64,000 bases of DNA from Sphingobacteriales bacterium (GTDB taxonomy: Bacteria > Bacteroidota > Bacteroidia > Chitinophagales > JADIYW01), in contig JADJYT010000004.1 of assembly GCA_016719635.1 (NCBI GenBank), positions 124,001 through 188,000 on the forward strand. Direction: 5' to 3'. The notes under the pieces are model-generated. The model made no database searches and was not told the DNA's origin. It saw only the letters and a list, made by a program, of their open reading frames with translations. The translations under genes and the position numbers were made by a program. Positions 1-8,483 of the stretch are shown piece after piece. Within the stretch, counting starts at the first letter, position 1. Every line of letters starts with the position of its first letter.

Positions 1-398
1 TTCCTCCCAGATTTGCCTTTGTTCCTTCAATCGCGTTGATGGCAACATAAACCTGATTATGATTTTCACGCACCAGATTCTTTTCAAAATTCAGCGGAAT
101 CTGGAGAATAAGGTCCGCCTTATCTTCTTCCACCATTTTCAGTCCTTCATCATACGTGTCCAGCATAACCTGTCAGCCTGAAATTGCCGGAGGCGGTCAG
201 TTTATGGATTAACTTTTGAGACAATGTACTATGGTCATTATCCACTACCGCAATGTTGATGTTCTTGACGGAGTAATTCGCTGCCAGTGGCAGCAGGATC
301 AATTGTATGATTGGAGCAATGATAAGTACAGCCAGCAAGTTCCGGTTGCGCATCAGCTGCCTGAATTCCTTATCGAGTAAAAAAAATAACGTCCTCAT
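1..398 (-). CDS. ABC-2 type permease (YbhR/YbhS-like), 3' part cut by window edge, one frameshift
   Basis: Inner-membrane permease subunit of the drug-export ABC system encoded upstream. The start is the ATG at 398, which overlaps the stop of the preceding permease (ATGA). The N-terminus has the family pattern: a short cytosolic stretch (KEFRQLMRNRN), a first membrane helix at about residues 18-36, then an extracytoplasmic domain beginning with NINIAVVDND. The reading frame breaks at about 160-161. If one base of the doublet there is dropped, the frame continues with EEDKADLILQIP and runs off the window edge, matching the usual extracytoplasmic domain. The frameshift is therefore more likely a sequence error than decay. 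The C-terminal membrane helices lie outside the window. Confidence 0.8.
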
Positions 399-1501
399 TC
401 CAGCCTGATTTTGAATTTTCGCAAACTGACGGCAAAAAGTAAAATGGTCATACCTGAAAGTATCAGCGTTTCTTTCCATACCGAACTGAATCCCAGTCCT
501 TTCAGCATCACCCGTTTGATGATGATGAAGAACCACCTCGACGGAACGGCATTCGCTATCCATTGCAATGGCAATGGCATATTTTCTACCGGAAACATAA
601 ACCCGGTCAGTAGTAAAGTCGGCAGCATCATGCCCAGTAAGGAACTCATCATGGCAGCCTGCTGTGTTTCAGCATTGATAGAAATATACAATCCGATGGA
701 TAAGGATGTAAGGATAAACAGAATGCTTTCAAACAGCAATAACACCAGGTTTCCTTTTATTTCCAAATCGAGCAGGGTGGAGCTGAGAATCAGGATAATG
801 AACAGGTTCATGATGGATATCATCAGGTAAGGTGTCAGCTTGGAAATGATGATGTAGGCCGGTTTAAACGGTGATACCAGCAACACTTCCATGGTGCCCA
901 GTTCTTTTTCACGGACAATCGCCACGGATGTCATCATGGTACAGACCAGCATCAATACCAGTGCCATTACTCCGGGTACAAAATTCGGCGCGCCTTTTAA
1001 CTCAGGATTGTAGAGCATGCGCACTTCCGGAACAATCTGCATCGGCAACATGGAAATATTTCCGGAACCTAAATTATAGTCCTGCACAATTTGAGAAAGA
1101 TAAGCGGTAATGGCGGTGGCCTGGTTGGGGTCGGAGGCATCTGCAATCACTTGTAGTGTTGCCCTGTTCGTATGCGCCAGGTCTTCGGCGAAATTGGCAG
1201 GAAAAATCACTGCCATCTTTATAGTACCTTTTTTAAAGGCGGCTTCCAACTGTTGTGCGCTTTGCAGATTTTCCTCGATATCGAAATAGCGGCTGGCTTC
1301 TATCTTCTCAATGATTTTACGCGTTACTTCATCTTTGGAATAATCACAGATGACAATGCGCGAATCACGAATCTCATTGCTGAGTGCAAAGCCAAACAGG
1401 ATGATCTGCGTCACCGGCAATCCGAACAGCATCAGCAGTGATTTCCGGTCGCGGAAGACATGCAAGAATTCTTTTCGTATGAAGACGATGAGTTGTTTCA
1501 T
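395..1501 (-). CDS. ABC-2 type permease (YbhR/YbhS-like)
   Basis: Permease of 368 aa. It has an N-terminal membrane helix at about residues 22-43, an extracytoplasmic domain at about 45-170, and a block of about five C-terminal helices. The junction REKELGTMEVLLVSP is the typical ABC2_membrane_3 signature seen in YhhJ, YbhS and YbhR. It follows the ATPase gene directly (its ATG overlaps the upstream stop) and overlaps the next permease by ATGA, so the two permeases are probably translated together and form a heterodimer. The role as a drug or xenobiotic exporter is inferred from family and operon. No substrate can be read from the sequence. Confidence 0.9.
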   Translation of the reverse strand: MKQLIVFIRKEFLHVFRDRKSLLMLFGLPVTQIILFGFALSNEIRDSRIVICDYSKDEVTRKIIEKIEASRYFDIEENLQSAQQLEAAFKKGTIKMAVIFPANFAEDLAHTNRATLQVIADASDPNQATAITAYLSQIVQDYNLGSGNISMLPMQIVPEVRMLYNPELKGAPNFVPGVMALVLMLVCTMMTSVAIVREKELGTMEVLLVSPFKPAYIIISKLTPYLMISIMNLFIILILSSTLLDLEIKGNLVLLLFESILFILTSLSIGLYISINAETQQAAMMSSLLGMMLPTLLLTGFMFPVENMPLPLQWIANAVPSRWFFIIIKRVMLKGLGFSSVWKETLILSGMTILLFAVSLRKFKIRLE

Positions 1502-2241
1502 TAATCCGCTTTTCGTTTGGCATTTCTCGCCAGTTGATAAAATACATCCTGCATGGTCGGTGCCTGGAATTGCTGTTTCAGTGCCGCCGGACTGTCCAGC
1601 GCTGCAATCACGCCATCTACCATGATGGAAACCCGGTTGCAGTATTCCGCCTCATCCATATAGTGCGTGGTGACAAATACCGTTACGCCTTTATCCGCGG
1701 CATAATAGATCAAATCCCAGAATTGCCGACGCGTTACAGGATCCACGCCTCCGGTGGGTTCATCTAAAAATACGATGCTTGGGTCATGTACGATGGATAC
1801 AGAAAAGGCCAGTTTCTGCTTCCATCCCAGCGGCAATTCCCGCACCAGTGTTTTAGCCTCATTCTGTAATTGCAGTTGAGCTAACAGTTCATCCGTCTTT
1901 ACAGCGATTTCTTTACTGCGCATGCCATAGATGCCCGCATAGAAACGAATGTTCTCTTTCACCGTCAGGTTGTCGTACAGGGAGAATTTCTGGCTCATGT
2001 AGCCGATATTCTTTTTGATTTTTTCCGTTTCCGTATAGATGTCATAACCTGTTACGGTTGCTGTTCCGGATGTTGGTTTCAGCAATCCGCAGAGCATCCG
2101 CATGGCAGTGGTCTTGCCTGCACCGTTTGCGCCGAGAAAACCAAATATCTCTCCTTTACCCACTTCGAAGGTCAGCTCATCCGCTGCGATAAAATCGTCG
2201 AATCGTTTGGTCAGTTTATCACACACGATGACAGAAGGCAT
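1501..2241 (-). CDS. ABC transporter ATP-binding protein (second half of a YbhF-like pair)
   Basis: ATPase subunit that powers the adjacent ABC-2 permeases. It shows Walker A (GANGAGKTT), Walker B with LDEPTGGVDP, and a switch His in VTTHYMDEAE. The signature motif is the variant LPLGWKQ rather than LSGGQ. That variant is typical of the C-terminal ATPase half of YbhF-type proteins, while the upstream gene has the canonical form. I chose the ATG at 2241, two bases after the upstream stop. An ATG at 2271 would add ten residues and overlap the upstream gene. The two ATPases here correspond to one fused protein in E. coli. Confidence 0.9.
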   Translation of the reverse strand: MPSVIVCDKLTKRFDDFIAADELTFEVGKGEIFGFLGANGAGKTTAMRMLCGLLKPTSGTATVTGYDIYTETEKIKKNIGYMSQKFSLYDNLTVKENIRFYAGIYGMRSKEIAVKTDELLAQLQLQNEAKTLVRELPLGWKQKLAFSVSIVHDPSIVFLDEPTGGVDPVTRRQFWDLIYYAADKGVTVFVTTHYMDEAEYCNRVSIMVDGVIAALDSPAALKQQFQAPTMQDVFYQLARNAKRKAD

Positions 2242-2243
2242 GC

Positions 2244-3149
2244 TTAGTTTTTTAGGAGTTGAATGAAACAATCTTCTATAGTGGGCGGTATGGATTCCAT
2301 GGTAAAATCCGAAATGTCATGCCTTGATAAATAGGCTTTAGCTCCAGCCTCTCCATCCGCTGTATCAAAGGCAACATGGATGGAGTCGCCGAATGCAAAA
2401 CAGGATAAGGTGTGCTCATATTTTCGCAGCTCATTCATCACGCTGAATGTTTGTGGCGTTTTGACTGCAAACAATTTGTGTGGGAATGTCGCCTGAATGT
2501 TTGCGGTAGTATCAATGGTCAGGATACTGCCGTTTTGTATCAATGCGATGCGGTCGCACAGCACCACTTCATCCATATACGGTGTAGATACCAGGATGGT
2601 GATGCCCTGGTCCTTCAGTTTTTTCAGCATTTCCCAAAATTCTTTCCTCGAAACGGAATCGACACCGGTCGTCGGTTCATCCAAAAACAATACCACCGGT
2701 TTATGAATCAGCGCACAGGATAAGGCCAGTTTCTGTTTCATGCCGCCCGATAATTTTCCGGCTCTTCTGTCCTTGAATGGCTCTATCTGCTCGTAGATAT
2801 CTTTGATGAGATGATAATTTTCCTGTATGGTGGTGCCGAAGATCGTGGCGAACAGATTCAGGTTTTCTTCCACAGATAAATCCTGGTACAAACTGAATCG
2901 TCCGGGCATATAACCGATGGCATTGCGTATTTTCTTATAATCGTGCACCACATCCCAGCCATTCACCGTTGCTGTTCCGCTGTCTGCCAAAAGCAAGGTG
3001 GTCAGGATACGGAACAGGCTCGATTTTCCCGCTCCGTCAGGGCCAATCAACCCGAATATTTCACCGGAATTGACTTCCAGGGAAATATCCTTCAGGGCAC
3101 TGACGGTACCTTTGTTGTAGGTTTTGTTGATATGGCTGACAGAAATCAT
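2244..3149 (-). CDS. ABC transporter ATP-binding protein (first half of a YbhF-like pair)
   Basis: ATPase of 301 aa with Walker A (GPDGAGKSS), signature LSGGMKQ, Walker B LFLDEPTTGVD and the H-loop replaced by STPYMDE, which lacks the usual histidine (Pro-Tyr instead of a His). That substitution suggests an asymmetric ATPase pair in which the other subunit supplies full activity. About 80 C-terminal residues follow the ATPase core. It lies five bases after the HlyD-type lipoprotein gene. The pairing with the next ATPase follows from adjacency and from the YbhF architecture. Confidence 0.9.
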   Translation of the reverse strand: MISVSHINKTYNKGTVSALKDISLEVNSGEIFGLIGPDGAGKSSLFRILTTLLLADSGTATVNGWDVVHDYKKIRNAIGYMPGRFSLYQDLSVEENLNLFATIFGTTIQENYHLIKDIYEQIEPFKDRRAGKLSGGMKQKLALSCALIHKPVVLFLDEPTTGVDSVSRKEFWEMLKKLKDQGITILVSTPYMDEVVLCDRIALIQNGSILTIDTTANIQATFPHKLFAVKTPQTFSVMNELRKYEHTLSCFAFGDSIHVAFDTADGEAGAKAYLSRHDISDFTMESIPPTIEDCFIQLLKN

Positions 3150-3154
3150 GCGTA

Positions 3155-4087
3155 TCAGAATTTTACTTCACCGTACATGCCCAGTTTAATATAGCCGTCA
3201 TTCTTTACACGAATCTTGATGGCATATACCAGATTGGCGCGTTCATCTTTGGTCTGTATCGTTTTCGGGGTGAACTCCGACCGGTCGGATATCCAGGTGA
3301 TGGTGCCGGGATAGGATTTGTATCCTTTTTCCCCGTTGTCAATCTGAACCGTAATGTTTTGCCCGAGTTTTACGGCATTAAGCTGTGAACCGGTGATATA
3401 AGCGCGCAGGTTCAACGTGTCAAGGTTGGCGATTTTATACAAGGCCCTTCCTGCCCCCGCCATTTCGCCTTCCATTGCATACTTGGTCAGTACGGTTCCG
3501 TTGACGGGGTTGATGATGCTTCCTTTGCTGATTTGGTTTTCTATCAGCTTCACGGATTTCTCCATCGGGTTTTTTTCACTCAGGATCGCCCTGTTCTGCG
3601 TGGATACATTGGAAGTGTATACAGCAATCTGCTGTCTGGTGACGACAATCTGTTTTTGCAGTTCTTCCACTTTGGCATTCATGTCGTCGTATTGTTTTTT
3701 GGTAGCAGCATCTGCCTTCAGCAGTCGTGCAATGCGTTCCCGCTCGCCCTGCAGGTATTTCAGGTTGGTTTCCTGTACCGCCAGCTGGTCCTTGATGAGC
3801 TGCAGCTGCGGATGGGGATTGCTCGTTTTATTCGGCAATATGGAAATGGTGGACTGTACCTGCTCTTTCTGGTATTGAAAATTTGATATATCGATTTGAC
3901 CGACATTCATGCCTTTCTGCAGCACATCGCCTTCGTGCACGTTGAGGGAAAGAATCTTGCCGGGCTGTTCAGCCGACACAATGACTTCATCGGATTCAAA
4001 AACACCGGAGGCATCGGGCTTGTGATTGCCCAGCTGACAGGACGCAAAGAGTACCAAAGTGCCTGTTATAAAAAATAGTTGTTTCAT
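3155..4087 (-). CDS. HlyD-family membrane fusion lipoprotein (YbhG/EmrA-like)
   Basis: Periplasmic adaptor of 310 aa joining the ABC exporter to the outer-membrane channel. It has a lipoprotein signal with LFASC and the lipidated Cys at residue 17. A biotinyl-lipoyl-like half (PGKILSLNVHEGDVLQKG) is followed by a long helical hairpin rich in Gln, Glu and Lys at about residues 85-190, and a second half (GSIINPVNGTVLTKYAMEG). The C-terminal beta-barrel region holds AYITGSQLNAVKLGQ. It sits between the TolC-type channel and the ATPases in the same operon. The family assignment is secure, the exported substrate is unknown. Confidence 0.9.
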   Translation of the reverse strand: MKQLFFITGTLVLFASCQLGNHKPDASGVFESDEVIVSAEQPGKILSLNVHEGDVLQKGMNVGQIDISNFQYQKEQVQSTISILPNKTSNPHPQLQLIKDQLAVQETNLKYLQGERERIARLLKADAATKKQYDDMNAKVEELQKQIVVTRQQIAVYTSNVSTQNRAILSEKNPMEKSVKLIENQISKGSIINPVNGTVLTKYAMEGEMAGAGRALYKIANLDTLNLRAYITGSQLNAVKLGQNITVQIDNGEKGYKSYPGTITWISDRSEFTPKTIQTKDERANLVYAIKIRVKNDGYIKLGMYGEVKF

Positions 4088-4111
4088 ATCTTCCTGTTTA
4101 TAGATGTTCAG

Positions 4112-5392
4112 TTAATTCCCGCTCGTAGTCTTTTGTGCATATTGTATCATCAGCAGTTGCAAATCATGCAGGATTTTATTCTGCCTTGCCTGGTCTTCTT
4201 CATTCACTTCCTTCAGGTAATCGTTTGTATTGATGACACCGTTTTCCAGCTGCACGAACGATGTCTTTTTGACTGATTCCCGCAGCGCGATAATTTCGTC
4301 ATCCGTTCTTATCAGGTCTTCATATTTCTGCATGTCGGAATACTGTTGGCTCATTGAAAGCTTTGTGTTGAATAGAAACGTATGCTGCATCACGTCGATG
4401 GATTTGCGGTCGTTGGCGGTCAGCAGCTTTTCTTTCCTGAAGGTGTACATGCCACCCAACGACCAGTTCAGGCGAATACCGGTGATGTAGAACGGGGTAA
4501 GTTTTTCTGATAGCATATTGACGGGTGATGGCCTGCCCATGCCGCCCTGAAAGAATACGTTCAACCGGGGATAATTCTTCGCCGCAATCAGTTTTTGCTG
4601 CAGCAGCGATGATTTCTTCTGCAGTTCGTAAATAGTCATTTCAGGCCGCCGGATAGAATCCGTCAGGATAAACGGCGGCTGTGGTTTGACGAGTGTGGTG
4701 GTTTCGCTCATGTCCTTGCCGGTGAACAAACCCAGCATGGACAAATACGCTTTTTTAGCTGCTTGCATTTCAATATCACGTTGCTGCACCTTTAATAATT
4801 CCGCTTTCAGCTTATCGAGATTGCTTCGGAAAGCCGTTCCGTTTTCGATGGCCGCCTGCACCTGCTCAATACCGCGTTGTATGTCTTTTTTCAATAAATC
4901 ACTTTGCTTTTGTTGTTCGTCAATCAGCAGGGCCCCGAAAAACAACTGGTTGATGCGTTCATGCAGTTTGTACAGTTCAACGGTAATATTTTGTTCCTGA
5001 ATTGCAGCTTCGTTGGATTTCAATTGCCGCTGAATTTTATTTAATGGAAAATCCGTCAGCGACTGCGATACTTCACCTGCCAGCCGGTACTGGTCTCTGG
5101 AGATATTGGGCGGTTCATAGCCCGGTATGGTCACCGGCAGTTCTATCTTCGTTACCGCAGACTGGTATGTTGCCTGTCCGGAAACGACAAACTGCGGATA
5201 GATGCCTTTGGCGATATTGGATATGCTGTAATTCCTGCTTTGTTCAATCAGGCTGCGTTGCTGCGACAACGGATAATTGGCTTCCGCCCATTGATAGCAC
5301 TGTTCGATGGTGACCGGTTCCTGCGCAGACAGCTGCAAGGCCTGAACCAGCAGACAGGTGATGCTCACTAGGTTCCAAAAGATTCGGTTCAT
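4112..5392 (-). CDS. TolC-family outer-membrane efflux protein
   Basis: Outer-membrane channel of 426 aa. A Sec signal peptide (about residues 1-23, ending QLSAQ) precedes the typical opening EQCYQWAEANYP, two long helical repeats and Gln-rich heptad stretches (about 60-200 and 270-410). Its ATG at 5392 overlaps the stop of the TetR gene (ATGA). Having the channel in the same operon as the adaptor and ABC subunits gives a complete tripartite exporter. E. coli ybhGFSR lacks its own channel gene, so this operon is more self-contained. Confidence 0.9.
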   Translation of the reverse strand: MNRIFWNLVSITCLLVQALQLSAQEPVTIEQCYQWAEANYPLSQQRSLIEQSRNYSISNIAKGIYPQFVVSGQATYQSAVTKIELPVTIPGYEPPNISRDQYRLAGEVSQSLTDFPLNKIQRQLKSNEAAIQEQNITVELYKLHERINQLFFGALLIDEQQKQSDLLKKDIQRGIEQVQAAIENGTAFRSNLDKLKAELLKVQQRDIEMQAAKKAYLSMLGLFTGKDMSETTTLVKPQPPFILTDSIRRPEMTIYELQKKSSLLQQKLIAAKNYPRLNVFFQGGMGRPSPVNMLSEKLTPFYITGIRLNWSLGGMYTFRKEKLLTANDRKSIDVMQHTFLFNTKLSMSQQYSDMQKYEDLIRTDDEIIALRESVKKTSFVQLENGVINTNDYLKEVNEEDQARQNKILHDLQLLMIQYAQKTTSGN

Positions 5393-6058
5393 GATGATTT
5401 ATTTTCAGGTGAGGAGAGATGGGTGGTGAACATCGCTTTCAACCACACCGGAATCAGTTTTTTGCGTTCGAGCATGAGTTGTTCGAATTCCCTGTCACTG
5501 ATGCCGGTCCGTGCCTTCAGCAACGAGCTGGCAGCGAATGGAAATACAATCAGTGACATAAGGTTGGCCATGAAGTGCAGCGGATGGACAGCCTGAATTT
5601 TTCCCGACTGTATGTTTTCCAGGATCTCTTTGAAGAAATAGGCACGCAGTTCCCTTCATGCCGTTCAGCAGCGGGTCGTCGCCTTTGTCCAGTTCCAGCC
5701 CGTTGGTGCGGCTGATGCTGAGGATGAAAAACGGCAGGTCGGGATTGGCGATGAGCATATCGATATAGCGGTCAATCAGCAGTTCCAGCTTTTGTTCCAG
5801 GTTCAGGTGTTCGCTGTGCTGCATGCTCTCCAGCATTCCGCTGAGAAACAACAGCACGTTTTCCCGCATCACGATTTCAAACAGTTTATCCTTGCTGCGG
5901 AAGTAGTAATTGAGCAGGGCGAGATTGATGCCCGCTTCCTGGGCGATGTCGCGGGTTCTGGTGGCGGCTAAGCCTTTTTGGGTAAACAGTTTTTTAGCGG
6001 CAGCCTTGATTTTGGCTTCCGTACTCAGGTCTTTTGATAATATTTTCTTGATGCCCAT
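5389..6058 (-). CDS. TetR-family regulator of the efflux operon (CecR-like), frameshifted
   Basis: N-terminal TetR helix-turn-helix (about residues 30-55, TRTRDIAQEAGINLALLNYYF) and a C-terminal ligand-binding region. The frame breaks at the CCC run at 5652-5654. Dropping one base restores a continuous protein that runs through HPLHFMANLMSLIVFPF and ends in PENKSS at 5389, overlapping tolC by ATGA. It is the first gene of the operon, so it probably represses itself and the exporter. An upstream in-frame ATG at 6082 is an alternative start. The break is most likely a homopolymer error. If real, the repressor would lose its C-terminal domain. Confidence 0.85.
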
Positions 6059-6093
6059 TGCCGTCTTTGGTAGAATGACCATTCAAAGTTAGT

Positions 6094-6136
6094 ATTAATT
6101 TTTTGATTTAAACAAAAAAATTAATCAAATGATTAA
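6094..6136. promoter_or_regulatory. Candidate TetR operator region upstream of the efflux operon
   Basis: Two inverted repeats lie just upstream of the TetR start. One has 11-bp arms at 6094-6104 and 6115-6125. The other has 7-bp arms, TTAATCA and TGATTAA, at 6121-6127 and 6130-6136. Position suits TetR autorepression. The region is very AT-rich, so the first repeat may be chance. Confidence 0.4.
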
Positions 6137-6594
6137 ATTTAAATACAAATCGTTGGCTGTTAGATTATTGGATGTTATTTGTCATTTCATAAAATGCTGT
6201 TTCAGCGTCGGTAATGCGTCGAAAGTTAGTCGTAATGGCTCGCTGCAATCAGTTAGGTGATTAAATAATCAGGTCTTTATGCTGAGACTCAAATGGACGA
6301 AGTATTGTTACATATTTTTCCCATTCCTGATGTCACACCGAACGTAGTGAGGTGTCTTTCGAATGGCGAAGGATAAATGAAATGGATAGCAGAAACGTAT
6401 ATGCGGTGTGCTCAAAGGTTGTCTCCCTGCGGTCGACAGGACGGGTTTGTTTTTTTCTTTCATGTTCCATTGAACATAGTAAGGTGTCTTTTAGCTTACA
6501 AGGAATAAACGAAATGAACAAAAAAACAGGAAAGCGGGACACTTCACTGATTTGTGGTCGCAGCGGGACGCTACAACCAGTTTGGGGGTAGTAA
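6137..6594. repeat. Gene-poor stretch with decayed dispersed repeats
   Basis: No convincing gene is seen in this stretch. Two related segments occur at about 6326-6382 and 6459-6516. They share the pattern GAAC(G/A)TAGT(G/A)AGGTGTCTTT and then AAGGA(T/A)AAA(T/C)GAAATG. Between them is a segment starting TTGTCTCCCTGCGGTCGACA at about 6419, and another, TGGTCGCAGCGGGACGCTAC, follows at about 6553. The short open frames here look like accidental products of the repeats. The stretch marks the left boundary of the AT-rich insert. Confidence 0.5.
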
Positions 6595-7143
6595 TTACAA
6601 ATTAAATTCTAAAAACTTTCCTGGCATTTCAATAATAATTTTTTTGTCGCTTGAAAATACATTCCGTATTGTTCTGTTAAATAGTAAAATGTCCACAATG
6701 TCTCCGTTAGTGTCATAGAACACAAGGCTTTGGTCAGTGAATAATAAGATATGATTATCCAAGTATTTTATTTTTGATCTAGTCGATCTATTAAACTCAG
6801 TTTTTACTATAGTTTTAATGTGTTTATTTTTTTTAAATAAATGAATAAATAATCCCTCGCAAATAACTAAAGTCTCATTTACCATTGCAATGCTATCGAA
6901 ACTATAAAAATATTTATTATTAGATGCAAAATCTATTGTGATAATAATATTCCCAGATGTTGTCAGTACATAAACATTTCCAGACTTACATGCTAAATAT
7001 ATGAAATTATGCTTGTCAATGAAAGACGCACAAACTTCATTAGGCTCATATGGGGTAAAAATATCATTCATTGTAAATTGCATAATTACACGTCCAGGAA
7101 ATGTAGAATTATTATTTTTTATAGCTGTCGAAATCAATCGCAT
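6595..7143 (-). CDS. C-terminal part of a frameshifted J-domain/beta-propeller-like protein
   Basis: Open segment of about 180 aa, not recognised by family. It contains short beta-strand repeats such as FIYLACKSGNVYVL, ILLFTDQSLVFYDTNGDIVDILLF and KKIIIEMPGKFLEFNL, which resemble propeller blades. Its apparent start at 7143 is probably not a real start. Dropping one A from the run at 7115-7120 joins it in frame to the J-domain segment upstream. It is AT-rich compared with the flanking efflux and purH genes. Function unknown. Confidence 0.5.
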   Translation of the reverse strand: MRLISTAIKNNNSTFPGRVIMQFTMNDIFTPYEPNEVCASFIDKHNFIYLACKSGNVYVLTTSGNIIITIDFASNNKYFYSFDSIAMVNETLVICEGLFIHLFKKNKHIKTIVKTEFNRSTRSKIKYLDNHILLFTDQSLVFYDTNGDIVDILLFNRTIRNVFSSDKKIIIEMPGKFLEFNL

Positions 7144-7314
7144 CCAAGTAGTCTTTTGCTGCGTTTAATTTTTTTCATTTTTTCTTCTGATTCAATTATG
7201 TTTTCAGGATTTTTGTCGGGATGATAAATTTGAGCTAGTGTTTTGTAGGCAGTTTGACCTCTTCTTTTCTGGAATCTCTTCAATCCCTAAAGTCTTTAAA
7301 TGGCTTTCAGTTTT
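7144..7314 (-). other. Frameshifted J-domain segment joining the two flanking open frames
   Basis: The minus strand encodes a J-domain-like sequence whose frame is broken by indels in A-runs at about 7311-7314, 7265-7268, 7253-7255, 7164-7166 and 7115-7120. Correcting these by one base each gives LGIEEIPEKEEVKTAYKTL, then AQIYHPDKNPEN, then INAAKDYLDAIDFDSYK. The invariant HPD tripeptide is at 7215-7223. HPD is what J-proteins use to stimulate Hsp70 ATPase. Five breaks in about 200 bp mean either decay or poor local sequence quality. Evidence rests on my frame reconstruction. Confidence 0.6.
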
Positions 7315-8290
7315 CAGGATCAAGATTATTACTTCCTTCTTTAAATTTACCTTCTGTGGAATTACTTGGTAACACCCAAATTGATTTTTCTCTAAATGAC
7401 AGGTCAAATAAATACACTTCTTCATTTTCTGTAAGTAAAATAGTGTCTGCATTTTTTGAAATATCAATAGAATTGTTCCAGTTTCTGTCTGATTGAAAAA
7501 TACTTGTAGCGTTATATGAACTAAATTCAAACAGGTCGTCATTTAGCAAAATAGCATTTTTGCTTTTTGTCCTTACAATAAATAAATTTGAAAAAGGGTC
7601 TTTAACTATTCTATATAAATCAATGTCGACGGACTTCATGTCACTTTTAGGACGAAGAATTAAGTCATCTTTATAAAAGTCGAATAGACTGTTTATTGGG
7701 CAAATTCGATTGGTTTTTTTATACAAATCAATAACAGAATAACCCTCATATTTGTTTGCATTGAAACCTCTCGGAATTTCTATGATTTGATTTGTTGTTA
7801 ATTTGCCGAAGGCGGATTTATAAAAATCTTCTGAAGTAGTCACTTCATACTTTTTAGGAACAATTGGTTTTTTTGGATTTAGTTTATTATGAGATTTTAT
7901 TATTTTGTTGTAACTATTAATTTCTGAAGAGGTTATTGTAGAGGAACATTCAAACATTTCTTCATAAACTAATATTGCCTTTTTATAATTGAGCTTTTTT
8001 AAATAAGAATCAATTTCTGGCACAAAAACACTTTTTACAGCAGAATGGATAGAGTTATCAATACAAAAGACATTTTTGTAGGATTTGGCTTTTTCTTTTT
8101 TCTCATCTTTTTTAAGGATATTAAAATTGTAAGAGCTGTCGAAGCAAACTTCTGAAAAATGCCTTTTTAGTGCTATTTCAACTTCGTTAATTTCAGGATT
8201 TTTAGGAACAACAAATTTCTGTCCCAATGCTGGGTCTATTGTTATTTTAATTGTTTTGCGGTCTTTCTTATTTAGATCTTTTTCCGTCAT
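7307..8290 (-). CDS. N-terminal part of the frameshifted J-domain protein, unknown family
   Basis: Open segment of about 327 aa from the ATG at 8290 (MTEKDLNKKDRK). An ATG at 8356 would begin inside a palindrome and seems unlikely. The first 200 residues are Lys-rich and not recognised. The last 120 contain propeller-like strands (NLFIVRTKSKNAILLNDDLF, TILLTENEEVYLFDLSF). Its frame ends at 7307 after NLDPEN, but dropping one A at 7311-7314 continues it into the J-domain segment and, after further corrections, into the C-terminal segment. That would give one protein of about 560 residues with a J-domain between two propeller-like regions. No function can be assigned. Confidence 0.55.
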   Translation of the reverse strand: MTEKDLNKKDRKTIKITIDPALGQKFVVPKNPEINEVEIALKRHFSEVCFDSSYNFNILKKDEKKEKAKSYKNVFCIDNSIHSAVKSVFVPEIDSYLKKLNYKKAILVYEEMFECSSTITSSEINSYNKIIKSHNKLNPKKPIVPKKYEVTTSEDFYKSAFGKLTTNQIIEIPRGFNANKYEGYSVIDLYKKTNRICPINSLFDFYKDDLILRPKSDMKSVDIDLYRIVKDPFSNLFIVRTKSKNAILLNDDLFEFSSYNATSIFQSDRNWNNSIDISKNADTILLTENEEVYLFDLSFREKSIWVLPSNSTEGKFKEGSNNLDPEN

Positions 8291-8327
8291 TGTCGTCCGA
8301 AGATTATTACACCTAACGTTCCGAAGT

Positions 8328-8351
8328 TTGGCGAAATCGCGATTTCGCCAA
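8328..8351. repeat. Perfect 24-bp palindrome
   Basis: Arms TTGGCGAAATCG and CGATTTCGCCAA are perfect reverse complements with no spacer, between the HNH-like gene and the J-domain gene. On the minus strand it is followed by CGGAACGTTAGGTG, in which GTTAGGT fits the GTTRRRY core of integron attC sites. It could be a recombination site, a dispersed palindromic repeat or an operator for the downstream gene. Confidence 0.6.
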
Positions 8352-8410
8352 GTCACAGGAATAAATTTAGCTAAAACATTCTAATATGTTAATGCTTGAA
8401 CTAAGAAAAT

Positions 8411-8433
8411 AGCAGCCATTTTGAAAGGCTGCT
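8411..8433 (-). terminator. Terminator-like hairpin after the HNH-like gene
   Basis: A stem of 7 bp (AGCAGCC with GGCTGCT) and a 9-nt loop, followed on the minus strand by ATTTTCTT. It lies about 50 nt after the stop of the minus-strand gene ending at 8484. Confidence 0.5.
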
Positions 8434-8483
8434 GTTGTGTGCTATTTTATTTAGATTCATTTTCCTATACGATATATGCCCAA

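Noticed and set aside
6352..6591. Short overlapping open frames on both strands at 6.3-6.6 kb as genes
   Set aside because: They coincide with the dispersed repeat segments, have no start signals, and show no protein-like conservation.
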